Shown in pieces: positions 16,328 through 23,276 of a stretch of 31,936 bases of DNA. Made by a program: the position numbers and the translations under genes. Source of the DNA: an uncultured Verrucomicrobiae bacterium (GTDB taxonomy: Bacteria > Verrucomicrobiota > Verrucomicrobiia > Verrucomicrobiales > Akkermansiaceae); the NCBI GenBank assembly GCA_937957985.1, contig CALGOH010000218.1, positions 1 to 31,936 of the forward strand, read 5' to 3'. Position 1 is the first letter of the stretch. The number at the start of each line of letters is the position of its first letter. The notes below the pieces were generated by a model. That model was not told the DNA's origin. It worked only from the letters and a program-made list of their open reading frames with translations, and did no database searches.

Positions 16328-17266
16328 ATGAAGAAACTCTTCATCGCCGGACACCGCGGCATGGTCGGCTCCGCGCTGGTGCGCGAGGCGGAGAAGCGCG
16401 GCGGCCTTGAGGTCGTCACCGCCGGGCGCGACCGCGTCGATCTCCGCGACCAGTCCGGCACCTTCGGCTTCCTCGCCGGCGAGAAGCCAGACGTGGTCAT
16501 CATCGCCGCCGCGAAGGTCGGCGGCATCCATGCCAACGCGACCTATCCGGCCGACTTCATCTACGACAACCTCGCCATCGCCGCCAACTGTGTGGAGGGA
16601 TGCCGGCGGGCCGGTGTGGAACGGGTGCTCTTTCTCGGATCCTCGTGCATCTACCCGAAGCTGGCGCCCCAGCCGATGCCCGAGGACTGCCTGCTCACCA
16701 GCGCGCTGGAGCCGACCAACGAGGCCTACGCCATCGCCAAGATCGCGGGGCTGAAGCTCTGCCAGCACTACCGTGCCCAGCACGGGTTGATGTATCACTC
16801 GGCGATGCCGACCAACCTCTACGGTCCCGGCGACAACTATCATCCCGAGAATTCCCACGTCATCCCCGCACTCCTCCGCCGCTTTCACGAGGCGAAGGAG
16901 TCCGGGGCGGAAAGCGTCACGATCTGGGGCACCGGCACACCGCGTCGCGAGTTCCTGCATGTCGATGACCTCGCCGCCGCCTGCTTCCACCTCCTCGGGC
17001 TCGCGGATCCGCCCGACTGGGTGAACGTCGGGGTGGGGGAGGACGTGACCATTCTCGAACTCGCCACGCTTGTCGCGAAAACCGTCGGCTACGAGGGACG
17101 CATCGAGACCGATCCCTCGAAGCCCGACGGCACCCCGCGCAAGCTGATGGACGTCTCGAAGATCAGGGCAACCGGATGGTCGTCATCGATCGGGTTGGAG
17201 GCGGGCCTCGCCGATGCCTATCGGGATTTCATCGACTCTCTCGAAGCGGGAGCTGCGCGGCTGTGA
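16328..17266 (+). CDS. fcl: GDP-L-fucose synthase
   Basis: This is the bifunctional epimerase-reductase (WcaG/Fcl) that converts GDP-4-keto-6-deoxymannose, the product of Gmd, to GDP-L-fucose using NADPH. The 312-residue product starts MKKLFIAGHRGMVGSALVRE, has the SSCIYPK motif with the catalytic serine (about 107), the Y-x-x-x-K in EAYAIAKIAGLK (about 136-140) and the family-specific TNLYGPGDNYH and HVIPALLRRF. It is normally next to gmd; here a small-ORF/nucleotidyltransferase module separates the two by about 740 bp. The ATG at 16328 directly follows a REP-like hairpin and has no clear Shine-Dalgarno sequence. Confidence 0.93.
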   Translation: MKKLFIAGHRGMVGSALVREAEKRGGLEVVTAGRDRVDLRDQSGTFGFLAGEKPDVVIIAAAKVGGIHANATYPADFIYDNLAIAANCVEGCRRAGVERVLFLGSSCIYPKLAPQPMPEDCLLTSALEPTNEAYAIAKIAGLKLCQHYRAQHGLMYHSAMPTNLYGPGDNYHPENSHVIPALLRRFHEAKESGAESVTIWGTGTPRREFLHVDDLAAACFHLLGLADPPDWVNVGVGEDVTILELATLVAKTVGYEGRIETDPSKPDGTPRKLMDVSKIRATGWSSSIGLEAGLADAYRDFIDSLEAGAARL

Positions 17267-17309
17267 GCGTTCGATTGCCCGGAGTCATGAATCAGGTTAC
17301 GTTCCGGTC

Positions 17310-17498
17310 ATGAAAACGGGCGTTGCTCCGCGAAGTGGCATGCCCCGCTGGCGTCGCAACCAGCGGAACCTGCCGGTCGGGCAAAAGATCGAATTGCTCG
17401 GCCGGTTCATTCGCGAGACTCGCGAACTTGAGCGCATCAAGCGGACATGCAGGAAGTCTGTGATCTCCTCGAGCGGCTTGTCCGGGACGGATCGCTGA
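17310..17498 (+). CDS. Small hypothetical protein paired with a nucleotidyltransferase (module 2)
   Basis: The 62-residue product is basic and helical, with a PVGQKIELLGRFIRETRELERIKR core. It lies directly before and overlaps by 52 bases a nucleotidyltransferase gene, the same geometry as the pairs at 7801/7958 and 20548/20642. I do not recognise a named family; a partner or antitoxin role is inferred from position. An ATG at 17310 is chosen; a frame extension upstream would run into fcl. Confidence 0.55.
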   Translation: MKTGVAPRSGMPRWRRNQRNLPVGQKIELLGRFIRETRELERIKRTCRKSVISSSGLSGTDR

Positions 17499-17977
17499 GG
17501 CAGTACGCGATCGGGGGTGCGACCGCTGCCGGTTTTCACGGTGAGCCACTCGCCACCCGGGACGTCGATGTCTTCGTTTTTCTTGATCCGGTTCCGGGTC
17601 GATTGCTCGTAAGTCTGGAGCCTGTCTTCAGTCGGCTTGCTGAGCTGGGCTTCACCGATTTCGAGGAAGAAGGCGTTCTGATCCATGACCTGCCCGTCCA
17701 GTTTCTTGCGGCTTCGCCGGGCCTTGAAACCGATGCGGTCGAGCAGGCGATGGTCGTTGAATGGGACCATCACCGGGCGCGCATCATGAGGCCGGAGCAC
17801 CTCGCGGCCCTCGCTCTTGTCACCGGTAGACCCAAGGACAGGGCAAGGGTGGTTTATCTGGCAGAGTTGCCGGATTTCGACATGGATGGCTTTCTCGGAA
17901 TCGTCGGCCGGCACGGGCTCGGATCCCGCTGGAGCGACTGGGCAACAGCTCTCGGACTGAACCCGGGAGGTGCCTGA
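17447..17977 (+). CDS. Nucleotidyltransferase-fold protein (module 2, toxin-antitoxin-like)
   Basis: The 176-residue product contains YAIGGATAAGFHG, then ATRDVDVFVFLD (about residues 20-47), the G-G and D-x-D pattern of minimal nucleotidyltransferases of the DUF6036/AbiEii type. A later EHLAALALVTGRPKDRARV helix corresponds to the domain end, with a DFDMDGFLGIVGRHGL tail. Catalytic activity is plausible but unproven. It separates fcl from gmd, which are usually adjacent, and starts within the preceding small gene. Base composition is visibly less GC-biased than in the flanking sugar-nucleotide genes. Confidence 0.75.
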   Translation: MQEVCDLLERLVRDGSLRQYAIGGATAAGFHGEPLATRDVDVFVFLDPVPGRLLVSLEPVFSRLAELGFTDFEEEGVLIHDLPVQFLAASPGLETDAVEQAMVVEWDHHRARIMRPEHLAALALVTGRPKDRARVVYLAELPDFDMDGFLGIVGRHGLGSRWSDWATALGLNPGGA

Positions 17978-18009
17978 GTCCGGCTTCGGAAACTTGGATT
18001 CTTTGTTGC

Positions 18010-19125
18010 ATGAAAAAGGCCCTCATCACCGGCATCACCGGACAGGACGGATCCTATCTCGCCGAGTTCCTTCTCGAGAAGGGCTACGAGGTCCACGGCA
18101 TCAAGCGCCGCGCCTCGCTCTTCAACACCGAGAGGGTCGATCACATCTACGAGGACCCGCATGTCGAGCACGCGCGCTTCAAGCTCCACTACGGCGACCT
18201 CACCGACAGCTCGAACCTGACCCGCATCCTCAGCGAGGTGAAGCCGGACGAGGTCTACAACCTCGGCGCCCAGTCGCATGTCGCCGTCTCCTTCGAGTCG
18301 CCGGAATACACCGCGGACGTCGATGCGATCGGTGCGTTGAGGCTGCTCGAGGCGATCCGTTTCCTCGGCCTCGAGAAGACGACGCGCTTCTATCAGGCCT
18401 CCACCTCCGAGCTCTACGGGCTCGTACAGGAGATCCCGCAGAAGGAAACCACGCCCTTCCATCCCCGTTCGCCCTACGCCGTGGCGAAGCTCTACGCCTA
18501 CTGGATCACGGTGAACTACCGCGAGTCCTACGGCATCTACGCCTGCAACGGCATCCTCTTCAACCACGAGTCGCCACGACGGGGCGAGACCTTCGTCACG
18601 CGCAAGATCACCCGCGGCATCGCGAACATCGCGCAGGGCCTCGAACCCTGCCTTTACCTCGGAAACATGGACGCGCTGCGTGACTGGGGCCACGCCAGGG
18701 ACTACGTCCGCATGCAGTGGATGATGCTCCAGCAGGACCAGCCCGAGGACTTCGTCATCGCCACCGGCAAGCAGATCTCGGTGCGCGAGTTCGTCCGGAT
18801 GTCGGCCGCCGAGGCCGGCATCGGCCTCGAGTTCTCCGGCGAGGGCGTCGATGAGATCGCGACGGTGACGACCGTCGATCCCGAAATGGCACCGGCGGTC
18901 AGGGAAGGCGACGTGATCGTCCGCGTCGATCCCCGCTACTTCCGTCCCGCCGAGGTGGAGACCCTGCTTGGCGATCCGACCAAGGCGAAGGACAAGCTCG
19001 GCTGGGTGCCAGAGATCACCGTCGAGGAGATGTGCGCCGAGATGGTCGCCTCCGACCTCGAGGTGGCCCGCCGCCACGCCCTCCTCAAGGCCCATGGCCA
19101 CAAGATCGCGGTCGCGAAGGAGTAG
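18010..19125 (+). CDS. gmd: GDP-mannose 4,6-dehydratase
   Basis: Gmd converts GDP-D-mannose to GDP-4-keto-6-deoxy-D-mannose, the substrate of Fcl. The 371-residue product has the NADP-binding TGITGQDGSYLAEFLLEKGYEVHG from about residue 8, the catalytic QASTSELYG, the Y-x-x-x-K in SPYAVAKLYAYW and the family hallmark NHESPRRGETFVTRKIT. Length is typical. ATG at 18010 follows the nucleotidyltransferase stop by 32 bp. Together with fcl it completes de novo GDP-L-fucose synthesis from GDP-mannose. The stop codon is followed at once by a short AGCGGC/GCCGCT hairpin and then the first octamer-repeat element. Confidence 0.96.
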   Translation: MKKALITGITGQDGSYLAEFLLEKGYEVHGIKRRASLFNTERVDHIYEDPHVEHARFKLHYGDLTDSSNLTRILSEVKPDEVYNLGAQSHVAVSFESPEYTADVDAIGALRLLEAIRFLGLEKTTRFYQASTSELYGLVQEIPQKETTPFHPRSPYAVAKLYAYWITVNYRESYGIYACNGILFNHESPRRGETFVTRKITRGIANIAQGLEPCLYLGNMDALRDWGHARDYVRMQWMMLQQDQPEDFVIATGKQISVREFVRMSAAEAGIGLEFSGEGVDEIATVTTVDPEMAPAVREGDVIVRVDPRYFRPAEVETLLGDPTKAKDKLGWVPEITVEEMCAEMVASDLEVARRHALLKAHGHKIAVAKE

Positions 19126-19138
19126 CGGCTTCGCCGCT

Positions 19139-19233
19139 GTCGAAAGTCAAAAGTCGGAAAGTCTCAAGGTCCCGAGTCACCAATCCGTTCGGCAGTTCGG
19201 ACCTTCGACTTTCAGACCTTCCGACATGCAGAC
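19139..19233 (+). repeat. Octamer-repeat inverted element A
   Basis: The left arm (19139-19178) is a run of degenerate 7-8 bp units of the form GTCNGAAR. The right arm (19195-19233) is the reverse complement of such a run, and the two can fold on each other. The 3' arm ends six bases before the ATG at 19240. Confidence 0.7.
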
Positions 19234-19239
19234 CCGCCC

Positions 19240-20319
19240 ATGACCAAAGTCTTCGTCAGCGGTTGCTACGACATCCTGCACGGGGGACACATCCAGTTCT
19301 TCGAGGAGGCCCGGGCGCTTGGAGACCATCTGACGGTGTCCTTCGCCTCCGAGGAGGTGCTTTGGATCCACAAGCGCCGCAAGCCTTCGATCCCCGACGA
19401 GCACAAGAAGGCGCTGCTCGAGGGCATGCGGATGATCGACACGGTGGTCATCGGCGACAGCCACGAGGAAGGTCTCGACTTCAAGGAGCACTTCCTCCGC
19501 ATCCGGCCCGACGTCCTGGCGGTCACCGAGGACGATCAGTACGGCGACCTCAAACGGGAACTCTGCGCCCGGGTCGGAGCGCGCTACGTCCTCCTGCCGA
19601 AGACGCCGCCGCGGTTCGAGCCGGTATCGACCTCGTCCATCGTCCGCTGGGTCCAGGCGCCGACCGAGGCTCCCTTGCGCGTTGATTTCGCCGGCGGCTG
19701 GCTCGATGTGCCGCGCTTCGCCCGCGACGGGGCCTTCGTCGTCAACTGCGCGATCTCGCCGCTCGTCTCGCTGCGCGAGTGGCCGTATGAAAAGCAGGCC
19801 GGACTTGGCGGCAGCGGCGCCTGGGCGCTGCTCAACGGCCGCTGCGGCATCGAATCGGAGATCGACCTCGGTGTCGGCTGGCAGGATCCCGCGGTCATTC
19901 GTGAAACCGGTCTCTGTGTCTGGCGTTCCGGCAACCAGCCGGTCCTCGACTTCAAGCAGAGCGGCGACTTCCTGCGCGGCCGGATGGCGGTCTTCTGGAC
20001 CGGCAAGGCCCACGACACGCCCGGTGTCGCCGATCTTCCGCGCGACTACGATGCGATCGCCCGCTCGGGGGCCATCGCCCGCGAAGCCGTCCTGGCCTCC
20101 GATTTTGCCGGCCTCGCCGAGGGCATCGCGACCTACCACCGGACGCAGCTCGACGAAGGCATGGACCCTTTGCCCGAAATCGAGGGCGCCATCGCCCGCA
20201 AGTACTGCGGCGGCGGCTACGGCGGCTACGGACTCTATCTCTTCGCAGATGAAACGACCCGGGCCGCGGCCCTTGCCGGGCACCAGGCGTTGCGTCCGGT
20301 CGAGCCGTTTTGTCGATAG
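19240..20319 (+). CDS. Cytidylyltransferase-GHMP kinase fusion, nucleotide-sugar activation
   Basis: The 359-residue product joins two domains. The first (residues 1 to about 140) is a cytidylyltransferase of the RfaE2/TagD type: VFVSGCYDILHGGHIQFF with the HxGH motif and a closing STSSIVRWV. The second (about 146-359) is a compact GHMP-kinase-like domain with PLRVDFAGGWLDVPRFA, GLGGSGAWALL and the glycine-rich CGGGYGGYGLYLF. Such a fusion could phosphorylate a sugar and attach a nucleotide, in the manner of Fkp or HldE, but with a different pairing of folds. The second domain is shorter than typical GHMP kinases and may be degenerate. The substrate is unknown; adjacency to gmd suggests a GDP-fucose or heptose route. 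Its TAG stop is shared with a REP-like hairpin. Confidence 0.78.
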   Translation: MTKVFVSGCYDILHGGHIQFFEEARALGDHLTVSFASEEVLWIHKRRKPSIPDEHKKALLEGMRMIDTVVIGDSHEEGLDFKEHFLRIRPDVLAVTEDDQYGDLKRELCARVGARYVLLPKTPPRFEPVSTSSIVRWVQAPTEAPLRVDFAGGWLDVPRFARDGAFVVNCAISPLVSLREWPYEKQAGLGGSGAWALLNGRCGIESEIDLGVGWQDPAVIRETGLCVWRSGNQPVLDFKQSGDFLRGRMAVFWTGKAHDTPGVADLPRDYDAIARSGAIAREAVLASDFAGLAEGIATYHRTQLDEGMDPLPEIEGAIARKYCGGGYGGYGLYLFADETTRAAALAGHQALRPVEPFCR

Positions 20320-20340
20320 GAGTGGCGCTTTCCGAGCGCC
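20319..20340 (+). repeat. REP-like hairpin, copy 3 (+)
   Basis: GGAGTG head with stem GGCGCT/AGCGCC around TTCCG. The first base is the last base of the preceding stop codon (TAG), so the element abuts the coding region. It forms a long inverted pair with copy 4 at 20458-20480, with other short hairpins such as GCGACC/GGTCGC lying between. Confidence 0.6.
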
Positions 20341-20457
20341 ATGACGCGGGCTGGCGACCTCCGGGTCGCGGAGTGAAAGCCCGCCGGCTCCATTCGCTCC
20401 GAACCGAAACCCGACGCCGCTTTTCCCAAGCGGCTGAAAGCCGCCGCGCCCCGTCAT

Positions 20458-20480
20458 GGCGCTTGAAAAGCGCCACTCCC
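20458..20480 (-). repeat. REP-like hairpin, copy 4 (-)
   Basis: Stem GGCGCTT/AAGCGCC followed by ACTCCC. Together with copy 3 this makes a 162-bp inverted repeat with arms of about 28 bp (20319-20346 and 20452-20480). It is followed directly by the first copy of a 27-bp direct repeat that matches the wecG-like start region. Confidence 0.6.
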
Positions 20481-20501
20481 ATGCGCACCCACGCCCTCAT
20501 C
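20475..20501 (+). repeat. Direct repeat, left copy (matches start of WecG-like gene)
   Basis: The 27 bases match 21428-21454 at 25 positions, including the ATG and first codons of the WecG/TagA-like gene. The nucleotidyltransferase module 3 lies between the copies, so the left copy looks like a relic of the gene start left behind by an insertion. Confidence 0.65.
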
Positions 20502-20547
20502 TGGTTGCAAGTTCGCCGGAATCCGGCAGAATCGGCACCAAGAAGTC

Positions 20548-20763
20548 ATGGAACGCAGCGACGAATGGCTCGAGTGGTATTCGATGACGCCCGAACAGCG
20601 GTTCCGGGAGAGCCAGGCGATGTGGTCCACCTTCCTGCTTCTTGGAGGATGCCTTGATCCCGAGCCCGATCACCAGAGTCCTTTCTTCGATGAGGAGGAA
20701 TGGCGTCGATTGTCTGCTGATGGGCGGACAGGCGTGCGTGTTGTACGGCGGTGCGGAATTTAG
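20548..20763 (+). CDS. Small hypothetical protein paired with a nucleotidyltransferase (module 3)
   Basis: The 71-residue product begins MERSDEWLEWYSMTPEQRFRES, continues with an aromatic/hydrophobic helix WSTFLLLGG, and ends with PEPDHQSPFFDEEEWR and a basic tail. It resembles small proteins often seen before nucleotidyltransferases, but I know no functional name. Its last 122 bases overlap the nucleotidyltransferase frame, the longest overlap of the three such pairs here. The ATG at 20548 follows a 200-bp repeat-rich gap. A partner (antitoxin-like) role is inferred from position. Confidence 0.65.
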   Translation: MERSDEWLEWYSMTPEQRFRESQAMWSTFLLLGGCLDPEPDHQSPFFDEEEWRRLSADGRTGVRVVRRCGI

Positions 20764-21379
20764 TCGGGACATCGACTTCGTGCTGCACGTCGATTCAGGC
20801 AACCTGGCGCGGCTTTCGGGAGCGGTGGACGAACTTCAGGCACGTGTGATCGCCGTGCCCCCTTTCGCGAAGGACTATCTTGATCGCGGTCATGCGGTTC
20901 ACTTCCGATGTGAAGCGCCGGGAACCGAGAGGCTGCGCATCGACGTCATGAGCCGGTTGCGTGGAGTGGACCCGTTCGAGATGCTCTGGGAGCGGCGGAC
21001 GACCCTGGCGGTGGACGAACTGGAAATTGACGCCCTTTCGCTCCCCGATTTGATCGCGGCCAAGCGCACGCAAAGGGACAAGGATTGGCTGATGACCAAT
21101 CGCCTTGTTGAAGCCCATCATGTGAGGCATCGCGACGAAGCGACAACCGAACGGATTTGGTTTTGGCTGACGCAGAGTTTCGACCTCGAATTCATCGAGA
21201 GGCGGGTTTCCGAGTATCCGGGTGTCGGCGACGAGCGGGAAGTGATCCGCGAGCTGCGAAAAGGGAATCGAAGGCAGGCTGCGGTGGTGCTCGAATCGGA
21301 ACGAATGGCGATCGTCGAGGCGGACCGTGAATACTGGAAACCCTTGAAGAAAGAGCTTGAGGCGTTGCGGCGTGGCTGA
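20642..21379 (+). CDS. Nucleotidyltransferase-fold protein (module 3, toxin-antitoxin-like)
   Basis: The 245-residue product contains CLLMGGQACVLYGGAEFSRDIDFVLHVD (about residues 23-50, quoted in parts: GG-x-A, then S-R-D-I-D), the minimal nucleotidyltransferase pattern of GG followed by D-x-D. ALSLPDLIAAKRTQRDKDW is the usual C-terminal element. About 90 further residues form a helical extension rich in charges. The start is uncertain: TTG at 20642, TTG at 20654, or ATG at 20690 would all retain the fold. It is flanked by a 27-bp direct repeat, and overlaps a small gene in a different frame, as do the two other pairs in the window. Confidence 0.75.
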   Translation: MEDALIPSPITRVLSSMRRNGVDCLLMGGQACVLYGGAEFSRDIDFVLHVDSGNLARLSGAVDELQARVIAVPPFAKDYLDRGHAVHFRCEAPGTERLRIDVMSRLRGVDPFEMLWERRTTLAVDELEIDALSLPDLIAAKRTQRDKDWLMTNRLVEAHHVRHRDEATTERIWFWLTQSFDLEFIERRVSEYPGVGDEREVIRELRKGNRRQAAVVLESERMAIVEADREYWKPLKKELEALRRG

Positions 21380-21400
21380 GGCCGCGACATCGATCCACAT

Positions 21401-21421
21401 GGCTTGCAAAGCCGCGCTCCC
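21401..21421 (-). repeat. REP-like hairpin, copy 5 (-)
   Basis: Stem GGCTT/AAGCC around GCA, followed by GCGCTCCC, the reverse complement of the GGGAGCGC head. It lies 12 bases before the ATG of the WecG-like gene. Confidence 0.5.
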
Positions 21422-21427
21422 GATTCG

Positions 21428-21454
21428 ACTCCCATGCGCACCCACACCGTCATC
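21428..21454 (+). repeat. Direct repeat, right copy (true start of WecG-like gene)
   Basis: This copy covers the six bases before and the first 21 bases of the WecG/TagA-like coding sequence and matches 20475-20501 at 25 of 27 positions. Confidence 0.65.
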
Positions 21455-22195
21455 GGCCTGCCGCTGGCGCGGACCGACTACGCGGGGGCGGTCGGGTGGA
21501 TCCTCGAACGGGCCATGGACCGCTCGGCGGTGCACGCCGTCGAAGCCGCCAACACCCACGTCGCGGCGCTCTCGCGGCACGACGAGGAGTTCGGCCGCAG
21601 CATGGCCGCCTTCGACCTGATCGTGCCCGACGGCATGCCGCTCGTCTGGTCGATCAACCTGGCCCTGCCGGAGGAGGAACGCCTCACCGACCGCGTCTAT
21701 GGCCCGACCCTGATGCTCGAAACGATCCGCGCCACCGACGGTCGCGGCGAGTTCCGGCACTTCCTGCTCGGCGGGCGTGCGGACACCCTGGACAAGCTCA
21801 CCACGCGCTTCCGCGAAGAGTTTCCGGCAGCCGGGATCTCCGGAACCTATTCTCCGCCCTTCGGCGAATGGCCGGAGGATGAGTTCGAGCGGATCTGCGA
21901 CAGGATTCGCGAATCCGGAGCCAACCTGATCTGGGTCGGCCTCGGTTGCCCGAAGCAGGAACACTGGATCGCCCGCCACAAGGATCGGCTGCCACCGGGC
22001 GTCTACTTCGGCATCGGCGCGGCCTTCGCCTTCCACGCCGGCGAGGTTTCCCAGGCTCCGCCCTTCCTCCAGAAACGCGGGCTCGAATGGGCCTACCGCC
22101 TCGCCGCCGAACCGCGCCGCCTGTTCAGGCGCTACGTCGTCCACAATTCCCTGTTCCTTTTCTACTCGCTCCTCGACCACGCGAGAGGCCGGTGA
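21434..22195 (+). CDS. WecG/TagA/CpsF family glycosyltransferase
   Basis: The 253-residue product is a GT26 enzyme, which transfers an N-acetylhexosamine (ManNAcA or similar) to an undecaprenyl-linked sugar at the inner membrane surface. Diagnostic motifs are VEAANTHVAALSRHDEEF, the DLIVPDGMPLVW segment, LLGGR and the VGLGCPKQEHWIARH motif, followed by GIGAAFAFHAGEVSQAP. The C-terminal basic and hydrophobic tail (YRLAAEPRRLFRRYVVHN) probably associates with the membrane. The ATG at 21434 begins the family N-terminus. It would act together with the UDP-HexNAc dehydrogenase upstream to build the second sugar of a lipid-linked repeat; this pairing is inferred. Confidence 0.92.
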   Translation: MRTHTVIGLPLARTDYAGAVGWILERAMDRSAVHAVEAANTHVAALSRHDEEFGRSMAAFDLIVPDGMPLVWSINLALPEEERLTDRVYGPTLMLETIRATDGRGEFRHFLLGGRADTLDKLTTRFREEFPAAGISGTYSPPFGEWPEDEFERICDRIRESGANLIWVGLGCPKQEHWIARHKDRLPPGVYFGIGAAFAFHAGEVSQAPPFLQKRGLEWAYRLAAEPRRLFRRYVVHNSLFLFYSLLDHARGR

Positions 22196-22202
22196 AAGGC
22201 CC

Positions 22203-22302
22203 GTCGAATGTCAAATGTCCGAAGGTCTGAAAGCCCTCCATCCTCGGGCCGTCCCGCAGTTCAGACATTCGACATTCGACTTTCCGACTTCTAGACTTCT
22301 TC
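22203..22302 (+). repeat. Octamer-repeat inverted element B
   Basis: Left arm 22203-22233 (GTCGAAT, GTCCGAAG, GTCTGAAA and similar), right arm 22257-22302 its inverse. The right arm shares a GCAGTTCAGAC segment with element C. It ends one base before the cysC ATG at 22304; there is no Shine-Dalgarno sequence. Confidence 0.7.
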
Positions 22303-22303
22303 C

Positions 22304-22888
22304 ATGCACATCCACCCCAGCGAAACCCTGCCGCGCCACCACAAGGAAACGCTTCTCGGCCAGAAGGGCTGCGTCCTTTGGTTCTGCGGTCTGTCCGGTT
22401 CCGGAAAATCGACCATCGCGAACTCGCTCGAGCATGTCCTGCACGACAAGGGGCGTTTCGCCATCCGGCTCGATGGTGACAACCTGCGGGGCGGCCTGAA
22501 CAGCAACCTCGGCTTCAGCGACAACGACCGGCTCGAGAACATCCGCCGCACCGCCGAGCTGGCCAAGGTGCTCGCCGCCAATGGCGTCATCGTCCTCTGC
22601 TCGCTGATCACCCCGCGTGGCGCCTTCCGCGACCTGGCGCGCGGCATCCTCGGCAGGGATTTCCACGAGTTCTACGTGAAGGCCGACTTCGCCACCTGCG
22701 AGGCCCGCGATCCCAAGGGCCTCTACGCCAAGGCCGCCGCCGGGGAGATCAAGGACTTCACCGGTCGCGACAGTGCCTTCGAGGAGCCGCAGTACCCCGA
22801 CCTCGTGCTCGATACCGAGACCGCCACCGTGCAGGACTCCGTCTTCGAGATCCTCGAATACCTGCGCGGCAAGGGGATCACGGCGTAG
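22304..22888 (+). CDS. cysC: Adenylylsulfate (APS) kinase
   Basis: CysC phosphorylates APS to PAPS, the sulfuryl donor for sulfotransferases. The 194-residue product has the Walker A motif GLSGSGKST at residues 29-37, the RLDGDNLRGGLNSNLGFS segment where other members read DGDNxRxGLN, and FSDNDRLENIRRTAEL. The GLYAKAAAGEIKDFTGRDSAFEEP stretch is the substrate-binding part typical of APS kinases. Length is normal. The ATG at 22304 directly abuts octamer element B. With cysD and cysN downstream it completes sulfate-to-PAPS conversion. No PAPS reductase or sulfite reductase lies nearby, so PAPS for sulfation is a reasonable, but unproven, reading. Confidence 0.95.
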   Translation: MHIHPSETLPRHHKETLLGQKGCVLWFCGLSGSGKSTIANSLEHVLHDKGRFAIRLDGDNLRGGLNSNLGFSDNDRLENIRRTAELAKVLAANGVIVLCSLITPRGAFRDLARGILGRDFHEFYVKADFATCEARDPKGLYAKAAAGEIKDFTGRDSAFEEPQYPDLVLDTETATVQDSVFEILEYLRGKGITA

Positions 22889-22910
22889 GAGTGGCGTTTT
22901 CCGAAGCGCC
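22888..22910 (+). repeat. REP-like hairpin, copy 6 (+)
   Basis: GGAGTG head, then GGCGTTTTCCGAAGCGCC. As with copy 3 the element starts at the last base of a TAG stop codon (cysC). A GCGACC/GGTCGC hairpin follows about 15 bases later, as it does after copy 3. Confidence 0.6.
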
Positions 22911-23048
22911 ATGAGCTGGGCCGGCGACCTCCCGGTCGCGGGAAAAAAGCTGATTTACCGGTGCCGTGAAACCGCGAAGCCTGATCGACCCCGAGTCGTT
23001 CAGCACTCGTTGACCCGACGGATTCAAACCGCTAGAACAACTGACGCG

Positions 23049-23276
23049 ATGAACGATTTTCGCCAGCGCATCACGATCGAACCCGGCAAGCGCGGAGGCA
23101 AGCCATGCATCCGTGGCATCCGGATTACGGTCTACGACATTCTCGGCTGGCTTGGCGCCGGGATGAGTGTCGCGGAGATTATCGAGGATTACCCCGATCT
23201 TGAAGAGGAGGATATCCGGGCGGCCTTGTCTTTTGCGGCGGAGAGGGGACGGCATTTCGTCTCGGATGTGGCGTGA
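23049..23276 (+). CDS. DUF433 family protein, antitoxin-like (module 2)
   Basis: The 75-residue product reads RITIEPGKRGGKPCIRGIRITVYDILGWL, then AGMSVAEIIEDYPDLEEEDIRAALSFAA, a classic DUF433 domain (G-K-P-C-I-R-G-x-R-I-T-V). It is more canonical than the copy at 15678, and the two proteins are clearly different in sequence, so this is not a recent duplicate. The ATG at 23049 is a good start; the stop overlaps the following gene's GTG as GTGA. It lies between cysC and cysD. Confidence 0.9.
   Translation: MNDFRQRITIEPGKRGGKPCIRGIRITVYDILGWLGAGMSVAEIIEDYPDLEEEDIRAALSFAAERGRHFVSDVA

Noticed and set aside
20319..20480. 162-bp inverted repeat as a MITE or insertion sequence end pair
   Set aside because: No target duplication or transposase; the arms are better read as two REP-like hairpins in opposite orientation.
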